Shown here piece after piece: positions 35,503 through 46,575 of a DNA stretch of 64,000 nt. The position numbers and the translations under genes were made by a program. Source of the DNA: Porphyra umbilicalis (taxonomy: Eukaryota > Rhodophyta > Bangiophyceae > Bangiales > Bangiaceae); NCBI GenBank assembly GCA_002049455.2, contig KV919023.1, positions 1-64,000 on the forward strand. The letters are read 5' to 3'. The notes under the pieces were generated by a model. The model was not told the origin of the DNA and made no database searches. It saw nothing but the letters and a program-made list of their open reading frames with translations. The stretch's first letter is position 1, and every line of letters starts with the position of its first letter.

Positions 35503-35837
35503 CGGGTCTTAACCCCGACGCTCGTCACCCCGCAAACGGCTGCCTGGCCCACACACCGACGCATAACGGCCTGCGCTGGCGCGCTTACGCGTAAGCGTCG
35601 ATCTGACCAGCAGCGCAAGCTGCTCGCCACACACGCACGCGCGTGCGTGGCCGGACGGTCGCGACCCGCGAAGGCGAACCGCCACCTCCCCCCGATCGGG
35701 ACTGGGCGGCGCCCCCCCACGACTCCCGCCGCCTGGGCGGTTACGCTCGCGCGGGCCCGTAATAGGCCGCGATCGCCCAAACGGGTTTCACCAACCTCGG
35801 ATCTCACCGGGACTGTTGGAATCTCGCGCTGGAGGTA

Positions 35838-36006
35838 TGTAGCATATATCTGCTCCCAATTTGCAATTGGCCTTAAGTAGCCCCCTTGACGGGCCAACGC
35901 CCATGTATTGTGGGGATTGGCCTGTGGCACGCCGTTTGGGGGGTTAGTTCCGCATTGTTTATTTTTTATTGTTTCTTTGCTTGCCTGTCTTCTCTGTCTG
36001 CCGGCA
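35838..36006 (+). repeat. Dispersed repeat R, left copy (inverted partner at 41253-41421)
   Basis: Starts TGTAGCATATATCTGC and ends CTGCCGGCAC. The complement of 41253-41421 matches it throughout (TGTAGCATAT, TAGCCCCCTTGAC, ATTGGCCTGTGGC, TTTGGGGGGTTA, TGCTTGCCTGTCTT). The two copies bracket a 5.2-kb segment containing the unknown 36-40-kb gene region. Confidence 0.8.
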
Positions 36007-36068
36007 CTCATTACGATCGCTTGCGATCGGACGGTCGACCGACCAGTGCCCTCGTTTATATTAAATAA

Positions 36069-36464
36069 CCATGGGTCCGGGGTCGCCGTCGTGGGCACCA
36101 CCTAGCCTCCAATCGGATTCCTTTCAATAAAAGGTCTTTCTTACTCGCCGCGACGGCGATAGAACTCGCTTTATTGGTTGCCTACGGTCGGTCTCAGTAC
36201 ACTGAAAATTGCACCAACGTTATTAATACCGCACATGCTGTGCTGAGCCTGGCGTCAGCTCCCGACCACGATCCTGACGCCGATGAGGTGTATTGGCTGA
36301 CTGCCGTTGAAGAACTCGGTCTATTCAACATGAGAGACCGGTGACGTCGTGCATGATCGACGCCCTATTTCGGTATATCTGGCGGCATCACGACGCCGAC
36401 ATGTTCGTCGCGCAATTAGCTGCGCTTTGGACGGGTAGAAGCGCCTCCCGGGACCCTGTGGAAG
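36069..36464 (+). other. Open 5' segments of the unknown 36-40-kb gene
   Basis: Two protein-like stretches precede the main ORF in other frames: one reading ELALLVAYGRSQYTEN then NTAHAVLSLASAPDHDPDAD (to about 36344), and one reading MIDALFRYIWRHHDADMFVA then QLAALWTGRSASRDP (about 36353-36460). They could be upstream exons, or a frame change in one gene. An AATAAA at about 36127 lies within the first stretch and is probably chance. Confidence 0.4.
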
Positions 36465-38384
36465 ATGATTGGCGTGGTGGACCCCCCCTCGTGCGGCCGA
36501 CTGCTCGCTCTACTTCTAATTGGATTTCCCTCTCCCACGCCGCCAGCGACGGTTCGAAATCTAATTGCTGCCATTAACACGGTTGCGAATCCCGCGGTGC
36601 AGGCTCGGAAGGTGGCAAGTTGCGCCCTGCTGGCGCTGTACCAGCGCGTCTCTACAACACACTACTCCACCGCCACCGTCGAGAAGATGGGCGACGACGG
36701 CGAGGAGCAGTCGAACTATCTCCCGGCAACGGGCCATCGGTCGGGCAAAAAAGGCCTTAGCTACTCGGGAAAAGACCCGGCCTGCGGCGGCGCCGAAGCT
36801 GCCGACGCGATGCAGGTCGACGACGGCGAGGCCGCCAAGAACACGGGAGGCGCGAGCGCCGCGGCCGCAAACGCGGTGGAGGTCAATGACGGCGGGGCGG
36901 TGAACAACATGGGCGGCGCGGGCGCCGCAGCCGCCAACGCGGTGGAGGTCGACGACGGCCAGACTGTCAACAAGGAAGGCGAAGCGGGCGCCTCGGTAGT
37001 GGATAACTCGTTGGTGCTTGCTGTACAGAACGCAGCTCGTTTGTTTCTCGCGACCAAAGAAAATGTGTCCCGCCCCTCGTCGCCGTGCCAGTCACCCTCC
37101 AAGGCCGCCCAATCGAGTGGCCCAAGAACGTCCAACACGGCGCAGCATCAGGAAGGCGGAACGCCGTCGTCGGAGCGCAAGATGAAATATCTTTCGTCGC
37201 TATTCAAGTGCACCTGGTGGCCCTCCTACAAGAGCGACACGAAGGTGGCGGCACCTAGCGGGACACTGGTAACATTGTCGGGGGACACGACTGTCCTGAC
37301 GCGCCGCTCAAGTTGGGCGTTCCAAGTTGAGCTGCTCGGCCTCAAGGGGCGGCTCCACACAACATCGTTCGGGTGGTTGCCGGTGTTCAAGATGAGTGAG
37401 ATTGAGAACGACGCCGTTGTCGTGAGCCTGACCAACATGGCCAGGCGGCCCCCGATTGGCGTTTTCGCTCTGTTGCTGCCAGTGTCTGTCCAAGAGCCGA
37501 CTTTTTCGGGCATCCTGACGGAGATTGTGTGCGGCACAATTGCTGGCGTTATGGACCCTGGGCTGTTTCCCATTGTCGGCCGTGTCGTTCAAGTCGGTCG
37601 TGGCGTGCGGCGGGACAATGTGAACTCAGAAGCATCGGATGGCGGGGCGGCAGCAGTAGAGGAAGACAATGGTGGTGCCGTGCAAGCGCGTGCAGCAGCC
37701 GCAGGAGCCTCAACGTCAGAGGCGTTTGAGCGAAACGAAGCTGTCCGCGACTCGACGGCCGCAGAATTTCTCTTCCCCGCGTCATCTACAACTGGTGACG
37801 CCGAAGCGGGTGTAAGCGCTGGCCGTAGCTCTCCTCTTGGCACCAGTTCGGCGTCGCTACACTCTTTGATGCTAACACAAAGCATGGCGCCATCTGCTGC
37901 GGCAATGGCCCCCCCGTGTGCTCATCCTCGCGGCTCTCGCGAGCCTGCCGAGCAAACAGGCCGCGGCCGAGGTGCCCATGTTTGCGGACGTGGTCGCGCT
38001 CGTGCGGCTCGGGGCGGGTTAGGATCTGATTTTCGTTCGAGCGGCTCGACCGCAATAGACGCGGCGTATCTCTTTCAAGCCCTCCCGCCGACCGCGCTCG
38101 CGCGGCGGAACAGGCTCGCCAAGCGCCGGGTGGCCAAGGCAAACCAGGCGGGTAGGATGGCAGGCGCGGCTGCGATGGCGGCGACGGCGGCGTTCAATTC
38201 GCCGCGCTCTGGTACTGTGGGTAGGGCTGGCCGAGCGGCGGCGGCGGCAGCGGCAGCAACGGCGGTGGCTTCGGCTGCTGCTCGAGCACCGCCGCCTGCT
38301 GCTGCGCGTCGTTGGGCGGCGACGACGGCGGCGGCGCCACTGTTAGCTGCAGCTAGGGCGCCACCTCGCACTACTATTGGTTGA
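36465..38384 (+). CDS. Hypothetical 639-residue protein, unrecognised
   Basis: One continuous frame. The first 70 residues include a helical stretch (NLIAAINTVANPAVQARK). Residues about 105-180 hold three tandem copies of a 25-residue Ala/Asp repeat (NAVEVNDGGAV / NAVEVDDGQTV). A hydrophobic, non-repetitive core follows (about residues 240-385: RRSSWAFQVELLGLKGRLHT, TSFGWLPVF, IVCGTIAGVMDPGLFP). After that come an Ala/Ser-rich region, an Arg/Gly patch (RGRGAHVCGRGRARAARGG) and an Ala-rich tail. The core has balanced composition and clear hydrophobic patterning, so I believe it is or was coding. I recognise no family. The first Met is not certain because protein-like sequence continues upstream. 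A solo LTR starts 16 bp after the stop, and Ala-rich coding continues beyond it. Confidence 0.55.
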   Translation: MIGVVDPPSCGRLLALLLIGFPSPTPPATVRNLIAAINTVANPAVQARKVASCALLALYQRVSTTHYSTATVEKMGDDGEEQSNYLPATGHRSGKKGLSYSGKDPACGGAEAADAMQVDDGEAAKNTGGASAAAANAVEVNDGGAVNNMGGAGAAAANAVEVDDGQTVNKEGEAGASVVDNSLVLAVQNAARLFLATKENVSRPSSPCQSPSKAAQSSGPRTSNTAQHQEGGTPSSERKMKYLSSLFKCTWWPSYKSDTKVAAPSGTLVTLSGDTTVLTRRSSWAFQVELLGLKGRLHTTSFGWLPVFKMSEIENDAVVVSLTNMARRPPIGVFALLLPVSVQEPTFSGILTEIVCGTIAGVMDPGLFPIVGRVVQVGRGVRRDNVNSEASDGGAAAVEEDNGGAVQARAAAAGASTSEAFERNEAVRDSTAAEFLFPASSTTGDAEAGVSAGRSSPLGTSSASLHSLMLTQSMAPSAAAMAPPCAHPRGSREPAEQTGRGRGAHVCGRGRARAARGGLGSDFRSSGSTAIDAAYLFQALPPTALARRNRLAKRRVAKANQAGRMAGAAAMAATAAFNSPRSGTVGRAGRAAAAAAAATAVASAAARAPPPAAARRWAATTAAAPLLAAARAPPRTTIG

Positions 38385-38400
38385 TTCGGGGCGACAGCGG

Positions 38401-39128
38401 TGTGACGGTCCGTCACATGGCCCCCACACTTGGGGAACAAGTTTCCCTGGAAAAATGCCCCACTACCACATAATTCAAACTGTTCCGTTGTCGACCCACT
38501 TGTGATCACCTCGTGGCTCACCAACCACAACCGCAATCCCAATACTTCTCTGAGATGCGTAACCCCCCCGAGCGGGCCCCTACTTCAGGGCCTAATGTTG
38601 TGTAGACCCGACTTGGATTATCGACTTATGCTACTCCGCGCCCCTGACCCCGAGGCGCCGCGAGAATGTCACGAAGCACCCTTCCCCCGCCTCTACGCAA
38701 GGCGGTATTCGAAGCTTCGGCCGTCCTCCGGGTTATGGGCCCCGTGCGCCCTGAGGGGAGGGTTTTCCGGGGGTCCTCTAACGGTGTCTGAGGAGGGTTT
38801 TCCGAGGGTCCTTTCAGGGTATCTGAGGACAGTTTTCCGAGGGTCCTTTGAGGGTATCAGAGGAGGGTTCTCCGAGGGTCCGAGGGGAGCGGATGGGATA
38901 AGAGGGTGAGGCGTGAGTGACGCCTCGAGACCCTAGACGCGGGCGAGTAAACTTCCGGTCACACAACTCGTGTTTGTCGCTCGGGGCGCGTTCCCCCGGT
39001 CGACGCCGTGCGTGTGTGCTCTTCGGGGTTTCCTTCCGAGGCGGGTATTCCCCGACAGGACTACCCGGCGACACGGTTTGGCTCGCCCTCCCCCCAACTG
39101 GGCGGGGTAACCTGAGCGTGTCGTCGTA
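38401..39128 (+). mobile_element. Solo LTR of the Gypsy element B family
   Basis: 728 bp starting TGTGACGGTCCGTCACATGG and following the 729-bp LTRs at 45533 and 53267 along its whole length at visibly lower identity. No internal region follows. The flanks AGCGG (before) and GGCGG (after) are a near-match 5-bp duplication, as expected for a solo LTR left by LTR-LTR recombination. It is older than the full element at 45.5 kb. It lies within the unknown gene region. Confidence 0.88.
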
Positions 39129-40188
39129 GGCGGGGGCCGCGAAGTTGTTAGCGCCTTGCCGTTCTGCGCCACCGACCGCTGCAGGTAGTGCTGGGGCAAC
39201 AGCAGCGGCGGCAATGCCGTCGGCGGTGGGCACCGCACCACCACTCTCTGCTTCTGGACGTGCGGGGGCGATAGCGGCGGCCGCGACGCCGATAGGCTCG
39301 GGCCTTGGTCCGCCAGCGTCGGCTGCGGGTAAAGATGAGGCGACCGTGGCGGTGGCGATGTGGTTGGCGGCGGGCACTGCGGCGCCGCCTGCTGCTGTGG
39401 CTAGTTCGGCCGCCTCCGCGGCGGCAGCGATGCCATTGTTGGTGGCCAGCGCGCCGCCGCTTGCTGATGCTGTGCGTGCGCGGCAGACGGCAGAGGAGGC
39501 AGCAGTAGCGACGCCGTTGGCCACCGCCGGTGGACCGCCTCTCAACGAAGCGGAAAGTGCGGCAGAAACATCCAAATCTGTTGCTGCAGCAACGCTATTA
39601 GCGGCGGGCAATGCCGCCGCCCGTTGCTGCGGGAAGACGGTGGTGACGGCGACGGCAACGGTGGCGGCGACGGCGATTGCGCCGGTGCTGGCGGCGGGCA
39701 GCGACGCGGCCCGCTGCTGCGGCTTGGCGCTGTCGATGACCGTTGCGGCGGCGGCAGCGACGTCGTCGGCCGGGCGTCGGGGGCTACCGCTCGCCACATC
39801 CGGTAGGCGGCGGCGGCGGCGACGCTTTGAGCTACAAGCAGAGCGCCGACGCCCGCTGCTGCGGGTAGGATTAAAGCGACCTTGGCAGCCGTCAGTGCCC
39901 CTTCGCCTGTCGCTGCGGCCGAAGCGAGGATGGCGGCGGCGGCAGCGGTGGCGGCGACGCTCGTGGCCGCCAGTTCGCCGCCTTCCGCGGTGTACGGTGC
40001 GCCAGAGTGGCGCCAGTCGCCCGTCAGTGAATCCCAGGACGTGTTTCGCTGTGCAGCTGGGCGTCTTCTATGGACGCTTGTACGTTGTTGGTGTGGGGCT
40101 GCCTGTTTGTTGTCGAAGAGACAACTGTTTGTCCGTCTTTTGCTTCTCATTGTTTTACAAGTGCCCTTCGTTTTTTTTGTGGCAGTGA
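39129..40188 (+). pseudogene. Ala-rich repeat ORF, probable continuation of the split gene
   Basis: A forward frame runs directly from the solo-LTR edge to 40188 without an ATG at its start. It encodes about seven degenerate 25-residue repeats (like AAAMPSAVGTAPPLSASGRA and AAATPIGSGLGPPASAAGKD), then Arg-rich sequence and a hydrophobic C-terminus. Because the open frame starts at the LTR and the region left of the LTR is also Ala-rich, I infer that one repeat-bearing gene or locus was split by the insertion. The function is unknown. A simple low-complexity origin is the main alternative. Confidence 0.4.
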
Positions 40189-41217
40189 TGTCGGTATTGA
40201 CAAGAGCTCTGCCGCACCAGCTGACATGTTTTCTTGGCACCAGTGAGGGTGGCGCAGACCGACTGACCTTTGTCGAACCCAAGGACAAATGACCTTCACG
40301 TATGCACAGCCCATGTAGGCTCTTGGGGCGCCCAAGAGACTGGAACCTGACCGATAACGGGCGACTACGTGAAGTATATGTGGGGCCCTTCGTTAAATCC
40401 CTCAATGCGTGAGAAAACGTCATTCTGGAGTGAGACACACCGTTTGCCTGCGCTTATCGAGATCCGTCCTTTGAAACCGTCTGCAAGTCGATCTGACTGA
40501 ATATCAGGATCTGATCGAGAGATTCGTTATTGAATAATCCGCATAGACTTTCACAATCGAGCTTGACGGCCCTGTACGGGAAGATGCCCGTGTAAAATAA
40601 CATTGGTACAAACCCTGCAGTGGCCATATATCTGATTGACCGTAGTAACAATGAGAATCCCACCGTAAGGCGCCACATGTATTGCTCTCTTTTCAAATTT
40701 GTTCTCAGCACGAGATGGCAAGACGACCGAGTAACAACCTCTCATTGGCTGCCTCTCCGCATTCGAGCTCTTCATTGGCGGGGACTGTTGTTCGTTCGCC
40801 TGCTGTACGTAGCCGGAGAGGACAAGATTGCGACAGAAGCAACATTGCACAGAAGATTCCTGCACAGCAAAGAAGCCGTTGAAATTCCTCCGTCATCCAA
40901 TCTTCCTCGAACTGCTTCGCGCCACCGGTGGGATCATGGCAAACCGTAAGAAGACCGCCCTTTGCCGCTTCCTGCATCCAGTACCGCCCCACTGAGAAGA
41001 CGTGTCCGCGTGAGCTTCGTCGCTGCTTGCGTGCTGCCTGCACGGGGCTATCCCATTGCATTCGTCCGGCACGTTATCGCATGACCCTCTCTGCTCTCCG
41101 CCATCGTGAGTTCTCTATCGTCGCGCTGTGCCTTGCCTCCCCCAACCCCCCAGCCACCCCCCGCCTGTCGCGCCATGTCTCGGAAGGCGCTGGAGCAGGC
41201 CCATGATGTGCCGCTGT
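40189..41217. other. Spacer, nothing recognised
   Basis: AT-richer sequence with short ORFs only. No RNA gene, TIR or domain was seen. Confidence 0.4.
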
Positions 41218-42539
41218 TCATTGGCTTCGCCCGTGACGACCACCGGGAGGTTGTGCCGGCAGACAGATAAGACAGGCAAGCAAACGAAAAAAAAAAATGA
41301 TTAATCTTGAAGTAACCCCCCAAAGGGCAGGCCACAGGCCAATTCGCGCAGTACGTGGGCTTTGGCGAGTCAAGGGGGCTACCGGTGGCAATTTGCCAAT
41401 TGCGGGTGGAGATATGCTACATTGCCGACCAGCATCATTTGTATCCCTCGCCGAGTGCAAACCACCTGGAGCACCCCCCATGCACCCAGCGGCCGCCACT
41501 GGCCGCATAACTGACGCTCGCTGGGCGGTACCATCGTTCTCAAGCATCCGCTTCTGGCCTCGAGCAAATAAGACCCCTACTGCCACGACTGTGTGCGCCT
41601 TGACGTCAATCTGCTGCAGCTTCCTGCTAGAAGATTGATGCATGAGGTCGAGCCGCCGTACTTCAACACGAATCGAGGTCCTGCTCATGGCCGTAAAGAA
41701 GCCACAGGTGCTCGGAGACTCATCCAATTCCACCAATGTCTCCCCCATAGGAAGGAAAACGCATAGGTAACTGCCAAACAACAGCAGTTGCCGTGGAGCG
41801 GGGGGAGGAGAGAAAACGTCACAGGGCGCACCGGCACCTCCGACAGTGACGGCGCACACGGACCAGCGTCGCGCACTTTTCTCGACCTCAAAAACACGCA
41901 CTCGCAAACACCATGGCCGCGACAAGTGCGATCGCATGGCCGGAATGATGTCCGCATCCACCGATCCCAGCTTGAACACGGCCGAAACGGCCGGCACGTC
42001 CGGGTAGCGGGAGGCGAGGAGTGTCTCCCGCGCCATTGCCGGGCCGGGAAGTGAGAGGGAGGAGCGACGATGGCGAAGAGGGGGGGGGAAACGGGGGGGG
42101 GACACGGTGGAGGAGAGAGGAGAGATCAGCGCGGTCAGAGCGTGCTGTGCGTCGTGGAACCGACAAAGAACAACTCACGATGAAGTGCGCGATGCCAACG
42201 ACAAGCTGCGCCACAACTGTGCCAATTCTGCAGGCGGATTGAAAAGGCACGGCAGAGGTGCCCGATGGGAGGCTCGCGCCGAGCAACGCCCCGAGTTGTT
42301 GCCACACGTGGGCCACCTCCCTGTCTGGTTTCAGCTCGGCAGGAGCCGAAGATGGCAACAACAAGGTACACGAGGGTGGTCGTGGCGGGAGCACCACATG
42401 CTCTCAACGAAATGAGCAGTTGGTGCACGAGAGACTTCGGCGTGCGAGGGGGCAGCAAAATGCCGTAAGGTTGAGTGCGCGGGTCAGGGCTGACGCGCGA
42501 GACTACGGGCACGCCACATCTCTCGCGGCTCGGCTGCAC
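41218..42539 (-). CDS. Hypothetical protein, minus strand, probably spliced
   Basis: The main ORF (41218-42105, 295 codons) has non-repetitive composition: ETLLASRYPDVPAVSAVFKL, LLLFGSYLCVFLPMGETLVE and SSRKLQQIDVKAHTVVAVGV. Upstream on the same strand another protein-like stretch (VAHVWQQLGALLGASL, CRIGTVVAQLVVGIAHFIV) ends at a strong donor GTGAGT (about 42181), suggesting an intron that joins the two. The 3' end of the ORF runs into dispersed repeat R (41253-41421), so the native C-terminus may be shorter. No family recognised. It may be host or element-borne. Confidence 0.45.
41253..41421 (-). repeat. Dispersed repeat R, right copy (inverted)
   Basis: Complementary match to 35838-36006. 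It includes a run of 11 A at 41286-41296. Confidence 0.8.
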
Positions 42540-42804
42540 AGTCCTGATGGAGAGGAGCAGTCAGCTGCAGCGCACCTCATGTCAAGCTTCTGTGTCTGTT
42601 CACCCGGCTACAAGCTGTTCCTTCTGTTCAAACGGGAGCCACTCTGCGAGATACGACGTGTTTTATGAACGCAAAGAGGGGGGCCAACAGTGCGAGGGGT
42701 GCTTCATGAAGCCGAGCCAGCGGCAGCCGGCTCGCCGATGTTGCCCAATCTCACTATCCTACTCAACCTGCGGTTTTCTCCACCCCACCTGACCGTGCCC
42801 TCCC

Positions 42805-43150
42805 GACCTAGGGCGCCGACTGTGCCAGAAAATACCATGGAATGCTGATCTGGGAATGAGGGGGGCGTGGGCTGAACCATCCAGTGCACTGCGCAAGTGT
42901 TTCAATCTGCAACTGAGGGCTGCAATGTCAACTTTGGGGAATGGCCGCATCGCTCACCGGCTGTAGCTCCGAGGCTAGCCGGCGATCGGGCCGGAAAATG
43001 CCATGGAATGCGCATCTGCATGAAGGGGGCGGGAACGAGAAAAGCACGAGCTCGTGGACCCCAGTGGTCTGTGGTCCGAGGATGGGCTCCTTTTTTGCCG
43101 GTATTGCAGCGTGGCAGACAGCAAGCTGCAGTTTTGGGGACTGTCTGCCA
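42805..43150. repeat. Two diverged tandem copies, about 170-180 bp
   Basis: CCATGGAATGCTGATCTG...GGGGGGCG (about 42836) recurs as CCATGGAATGCGCATCTG...AGGGGGCG (about 43001). Each is followed about 90-110 bp later by a related GCTGCA...TTTGGGGA segment. No function is evident. Confidence 0.5.
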
Positions 43151-43815
43151 GATCGTCACAGGCAGCTTTGAATGGCGCAGAGAATGTGACGGACGCCGGG
43201 CGCGGCGCCCGTCTTGGACCGTAGCAGCGACACCGTCTCCACAACAGTAGATGTCAAGCAAATGCGCTGGTCCACAGGCCTGAGATGCAACGGAGATGGC
43301 TCCACGGCTAGTCGTTGATCATTGCGCTTGGGCACACCCACTGAGCGCAGATGTCCACCTGATGCATGCGTTGGGACAAGGCTCAGTCCAGCTGGTGCAG
43401 GTTTCTCCATTGATTGACTTGCACGAGCCAATCACAGGTTCGGAACCTGGCTGGTGGGCAGCAGAAAAGAACACGATGAACGAGTTTGGGCTGCACCAAC
43501 CTGTGATGTCGTGTAGATCCGCCTCATGCAGAAGTGGGGGCCGGCGGGTTTGCGCACTTGTGCTCGTGAGTCTTCGTTCGGCCGTTCTGTCCTGAGATCT
43601 TATGACAAATCGGCCAAGACTGGCTTGTTCATTTTGTATCGTTCCCTGTGGCCTAATGGGGTGGAGCGGAACACCGGCCCTGTCCCTTGCAGCAGCCTCA
43701 ACTCTCTCGGATATGCGTTCGCAGACGTCGGAAGCCCTTTAATGGCAAGCGATTGCTCTGAAGCGGATCAGTTGCTTCGTACAGAAGGATCCACATTTTT
43801 TCTGGGAAGCGCAAT
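43151..43815. other. Spacer, nothing recognised
   Basis: Short ORFs on both strands with no convincing domain. Confidence 0.4.
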
Positions 43816-44052
43816 ACCATCTTCAGGCCCAAGCAAGCGGCCCAATAATCTCAGAAAACCTCATTGTGGGTTGCAAAGGCTGTGGGTGACTTTTGAAAGA
43901 CACGATGATTGGCTTGTAAGATTACTGGCGGCAACTCTCAGCCAGTAATTTGATCGTGGCCTGTCGACCAGCCAAGCCGACTTCCTTTCTGCGAGGTGTC
44001 GTCGGCTCTGCCTCCCTTCTCTCTGCAACCGATATTTTTGGAGGTTAGCAAT
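43816..44052. mobile_element. Partial inverted copy of the 450-bp TIR element
   Basis: Its complement follows 27554-27810 closely, including the TIR (AGTATTGCTAACCTCC), GAGAAGGGAGGCAGAGCC, GGCTGAGAGTTGCCG and GGGCCGCTTGCT. The other terminus is not recognisable, so it is truncated or diverged. Confidence 0.7.
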
Positions 44053-44077
44053 ACTTGACGCTGAAATAGCGTCACAT

Positions 44078-44218
44078 CGTCACTACGGGCGCTGCAAAAA
44101 GCAACAGGACGATTCGCCGCGACGGGATGCTGCACAGAATGACACAGTCAGCCGCCCGGAAACGGGCTGTCACGACCTTTTCACACAATGCTTCTTACGC
44201 GCGTTGCAAAAACTCTCT
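44078..44218 (+). repeat. Dispersed repeat X, uninterrupted copy
   Basis: Starts CGTCACTACGGGCGCTG and contains GCCCGGAAACGGGCTGTC and GCGTTGCAAAAACT. The same repeat at 45478 is split by Gypsy element B and resumes at 53996, giving a natural empty-site comparison. Confidence 0.72.
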
Positions 44219-45477
44219 AACAGGCAGTGTTCCTGCTCCTCTGGGTTTCTAAAGTGATTGAGGAGCCTTGGTTGGCTGCTCCGTCCAAGTGTAACAGCTC
44301 AATGGTCACAAGTAAGAGTGTCCGATCGGGCATCTGTCCTTTCACGAGGATGGTGACGTGGCACTGTGAGAGGCTCTCACTGAACTTGGCGGGCCAGTGC
44401 AGCAAGAGCCGTTTCGAGTTGCACGTGTGAAAATCTAATCGGAACGAAGCGGTGTCCGAACAGCCTCAAGGTCAAAGAAGCGACGTGTATCACGTCACAG
44501 ATGCAAAAGCGGTCTCACCACGGCCCTGTTCGCAATTTTGCACCGTTCCTGGGCTGGTGCTGTGCAGTACCCGATCGGCAGCGACGACGTGGCTTCAGTA
44601 CCACTGTGCAATAGCAGAAGTACAAATCGTCGGATTCACATCGATCTGGAACAAGATGAAATTCACCATTCGATTGCCTTAGCACGAATAGGGACCATGC
44701 GCACATCACTCGAAGCTTATAAATGCCCTGTCAATCGCCATTTTTTGCCATGCTTGCCCACCAAGGCTTTCTGGCCTGTTGCCCCATCATATTGCTCGGC
44801 TGTCAGGCAGTAGTTGACTGCCTAGGCCTGGGCTGATTGCTGAGATTCCTCAGCCAAGACCTCGCTACTCCAGAACGTCTTCAGCATCAGTCATGTAGGC
44901 GTCAATGGTGTTCGCAAGCGTTCTTGTTGTTTGGTCACTGTGAAAAAACGAATTTGATTGGAGAAATAGGGTGGTCGGAGAGGTGAGGAACGGAGATCTC
45001 TCACTGAAAGGCTAGTGGCAATTCCCCTTCGGAAATCTTTTGATCCTTGAAGGATCAATTGATCCTCGTAAGGGGTACCTCAATAAAGACTCTCCCTGCC
45101 GTCCGTTCTGCTTCTTTTTTTTAATCAAGGCGAACGCAACGTGCCCGTCTGACCCGTCGTATAGTTCAAGGGCAAATGAGGGCGCAAAATCGTGCACGTC
45201 AAAGACGAAAGGTTCCATTGTTTGCGAAAAGTGGATCAAGTAATGCTCAGGATCACGGGAATAGACACTAGCGCAAGTCGTCCATCAGTGGTGCGCCGGT
45301 TTCTCAGATAATGAAAAACTCGCAAGGTGACGAAAATTCTTCATGGGTACGTAAACCCGCTGTTCAAGGCAGTCTACGTTCACATTTCTCGTTCGATGGG
45401 GTTCGCCCGTGGCTCGAATGGTTGTAATTGAGACGGACTTGGCCGAGAACTTACTGTACTATGAGCTGTCCTCATTT
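44219..45477. other. Spacer, nothing recognised
   Basis: Balanced composition, short ORFs, and a small GATCC/GGATC palindrome cluster at about 45045-45065. No gene call. Confidence 0.4.
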
Positions 45478-45532
45478 CGTCACTACGGGCGCTGAAAAAT
45501 GCAACAGACCGATTCGACGAGACAGAATGTAG
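45478..45532 (+). repeat. Dispersed repeat X, left part of a split copy
   Basis: CGTCACTACGGGCGCTG to the TGTAG target site (45528-45532). It continues at 53996 after the Gypsy insertion. Confidence 0.72.
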
Positions 45533-46261
45533 TGTGACGGTCCGTCACATGGCCCCCACACTCCGGGATCCAGATTCCCCGGGAATATGCCCCTCTAACG
45601 CATATTTCAAATTGTTCCGTTGGCGACCCACTTGTGATCATCTCGTGGCTCACCAACCAAAACCGCAATCCCAATACTTCCCTGGGATTCGTAGCCCCCT
45701 CGAGCGGGCCCCTACTTAAGGGCCTAATGTTGTGTAAACCCAACTTGGATTATCGACTTATGTTACTTTGTGCCCCTGACTCCGGGGCGCCGCGAGGGTG
45801 TCACGTAGCACCCTTCCCCCCGTCTCTACTCAAGGCGGTATTCGAAGCTTCGGCCGTCCTCCGGGTTATGGGCCCAGTAGGCCCTGAGGAGAGGGCTTTC
45901 CGTAAGTCCTTTGAGGGTTTCTGAGGAGGGATTTCCGAGGGTCCTTTGAGGGAGTCTGGGGAGGGTTTTTCGAGGGTCCTTTGAGGGTGTCTGAGGAGGG
46001 TTTTCCGAGGGTCCGAGGGGAGCGGATGGGATAAGAGGGTGAGGCGTGAGTGTCGCCTCGAGGCCTTCGACGCGGGCAAGTAAACTTCCGGTCACAAAAC
46101 GCGTGTTTGTCGCTCGGGGCGCCTTCCCCCGGTCGACGCCGTGCGTGTGTGCTCTTCGGGGTTTCCTTCCGAGGCGGGTATTCCCCGACAGGACTACCCG
46201 GCGACACGGTTTGGCTCGCCCTCCCCCCAACTGGGTGGGGTGGGCTGAGCGTGATGTCACA
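45533..46261 (+). repeat. Gypsy B 5' LTR
   Basis: 729 bp. The first 17 bases contain the palindrome TGACGGTCCGTCA. An internal block has short direct repeats of the GAGGGTCCTTTGAGGG type (about 45900-46020). Confidence 0.95.
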
Positions 46262-46575
46262 TTTGGTGGAGCAGCAGGGGAGGAAGGCAACTCAACCTTT
46301 CTTGGGGTGGTGGCGGAGCGCCAACCCGCCTCGGGGGGAACCCTGTAGGTCCTCCTCCCCTTAGTGCCTAGCGCTGCGGGCGGTGCCCCGCAACGCCAGA
46401 TTTGGCTGAGTCCGGCCGGGTCGATGGCCGATGGGGGGGGGAATGGAGACCCCCCTGGTGTCGGGGTGCCTGGTGCCGGGTCGGATGAGATTACCCCCCC
46501 GGAGGCGGATCGTCTGTTGACGATCGCCACACCAGTGCAGGCACCACGGATGCGGGTGCCCGCGGAGCGCGGACT

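Noticed and set aside
35838-36006. Repeat R as an LTR of a retroelement
   Set aside because: Its partner at 41253 is inverted, not direct, and neither copy has convincing TG...CA ends with primer-binding or purine tracts.
36126-36131. AATAAA as a polyadenylation signal ending a gene at about 36.1 kb
   Set aside because: It lies inside an open protein-like stretch and has no supported upstream gene on this strand.
38814-39797. 327-codon minus-strand Ala-rich ORF
   Set aside because: It spans the solo-LTR boundary, so it is a composite of LTR and repeat DNA.
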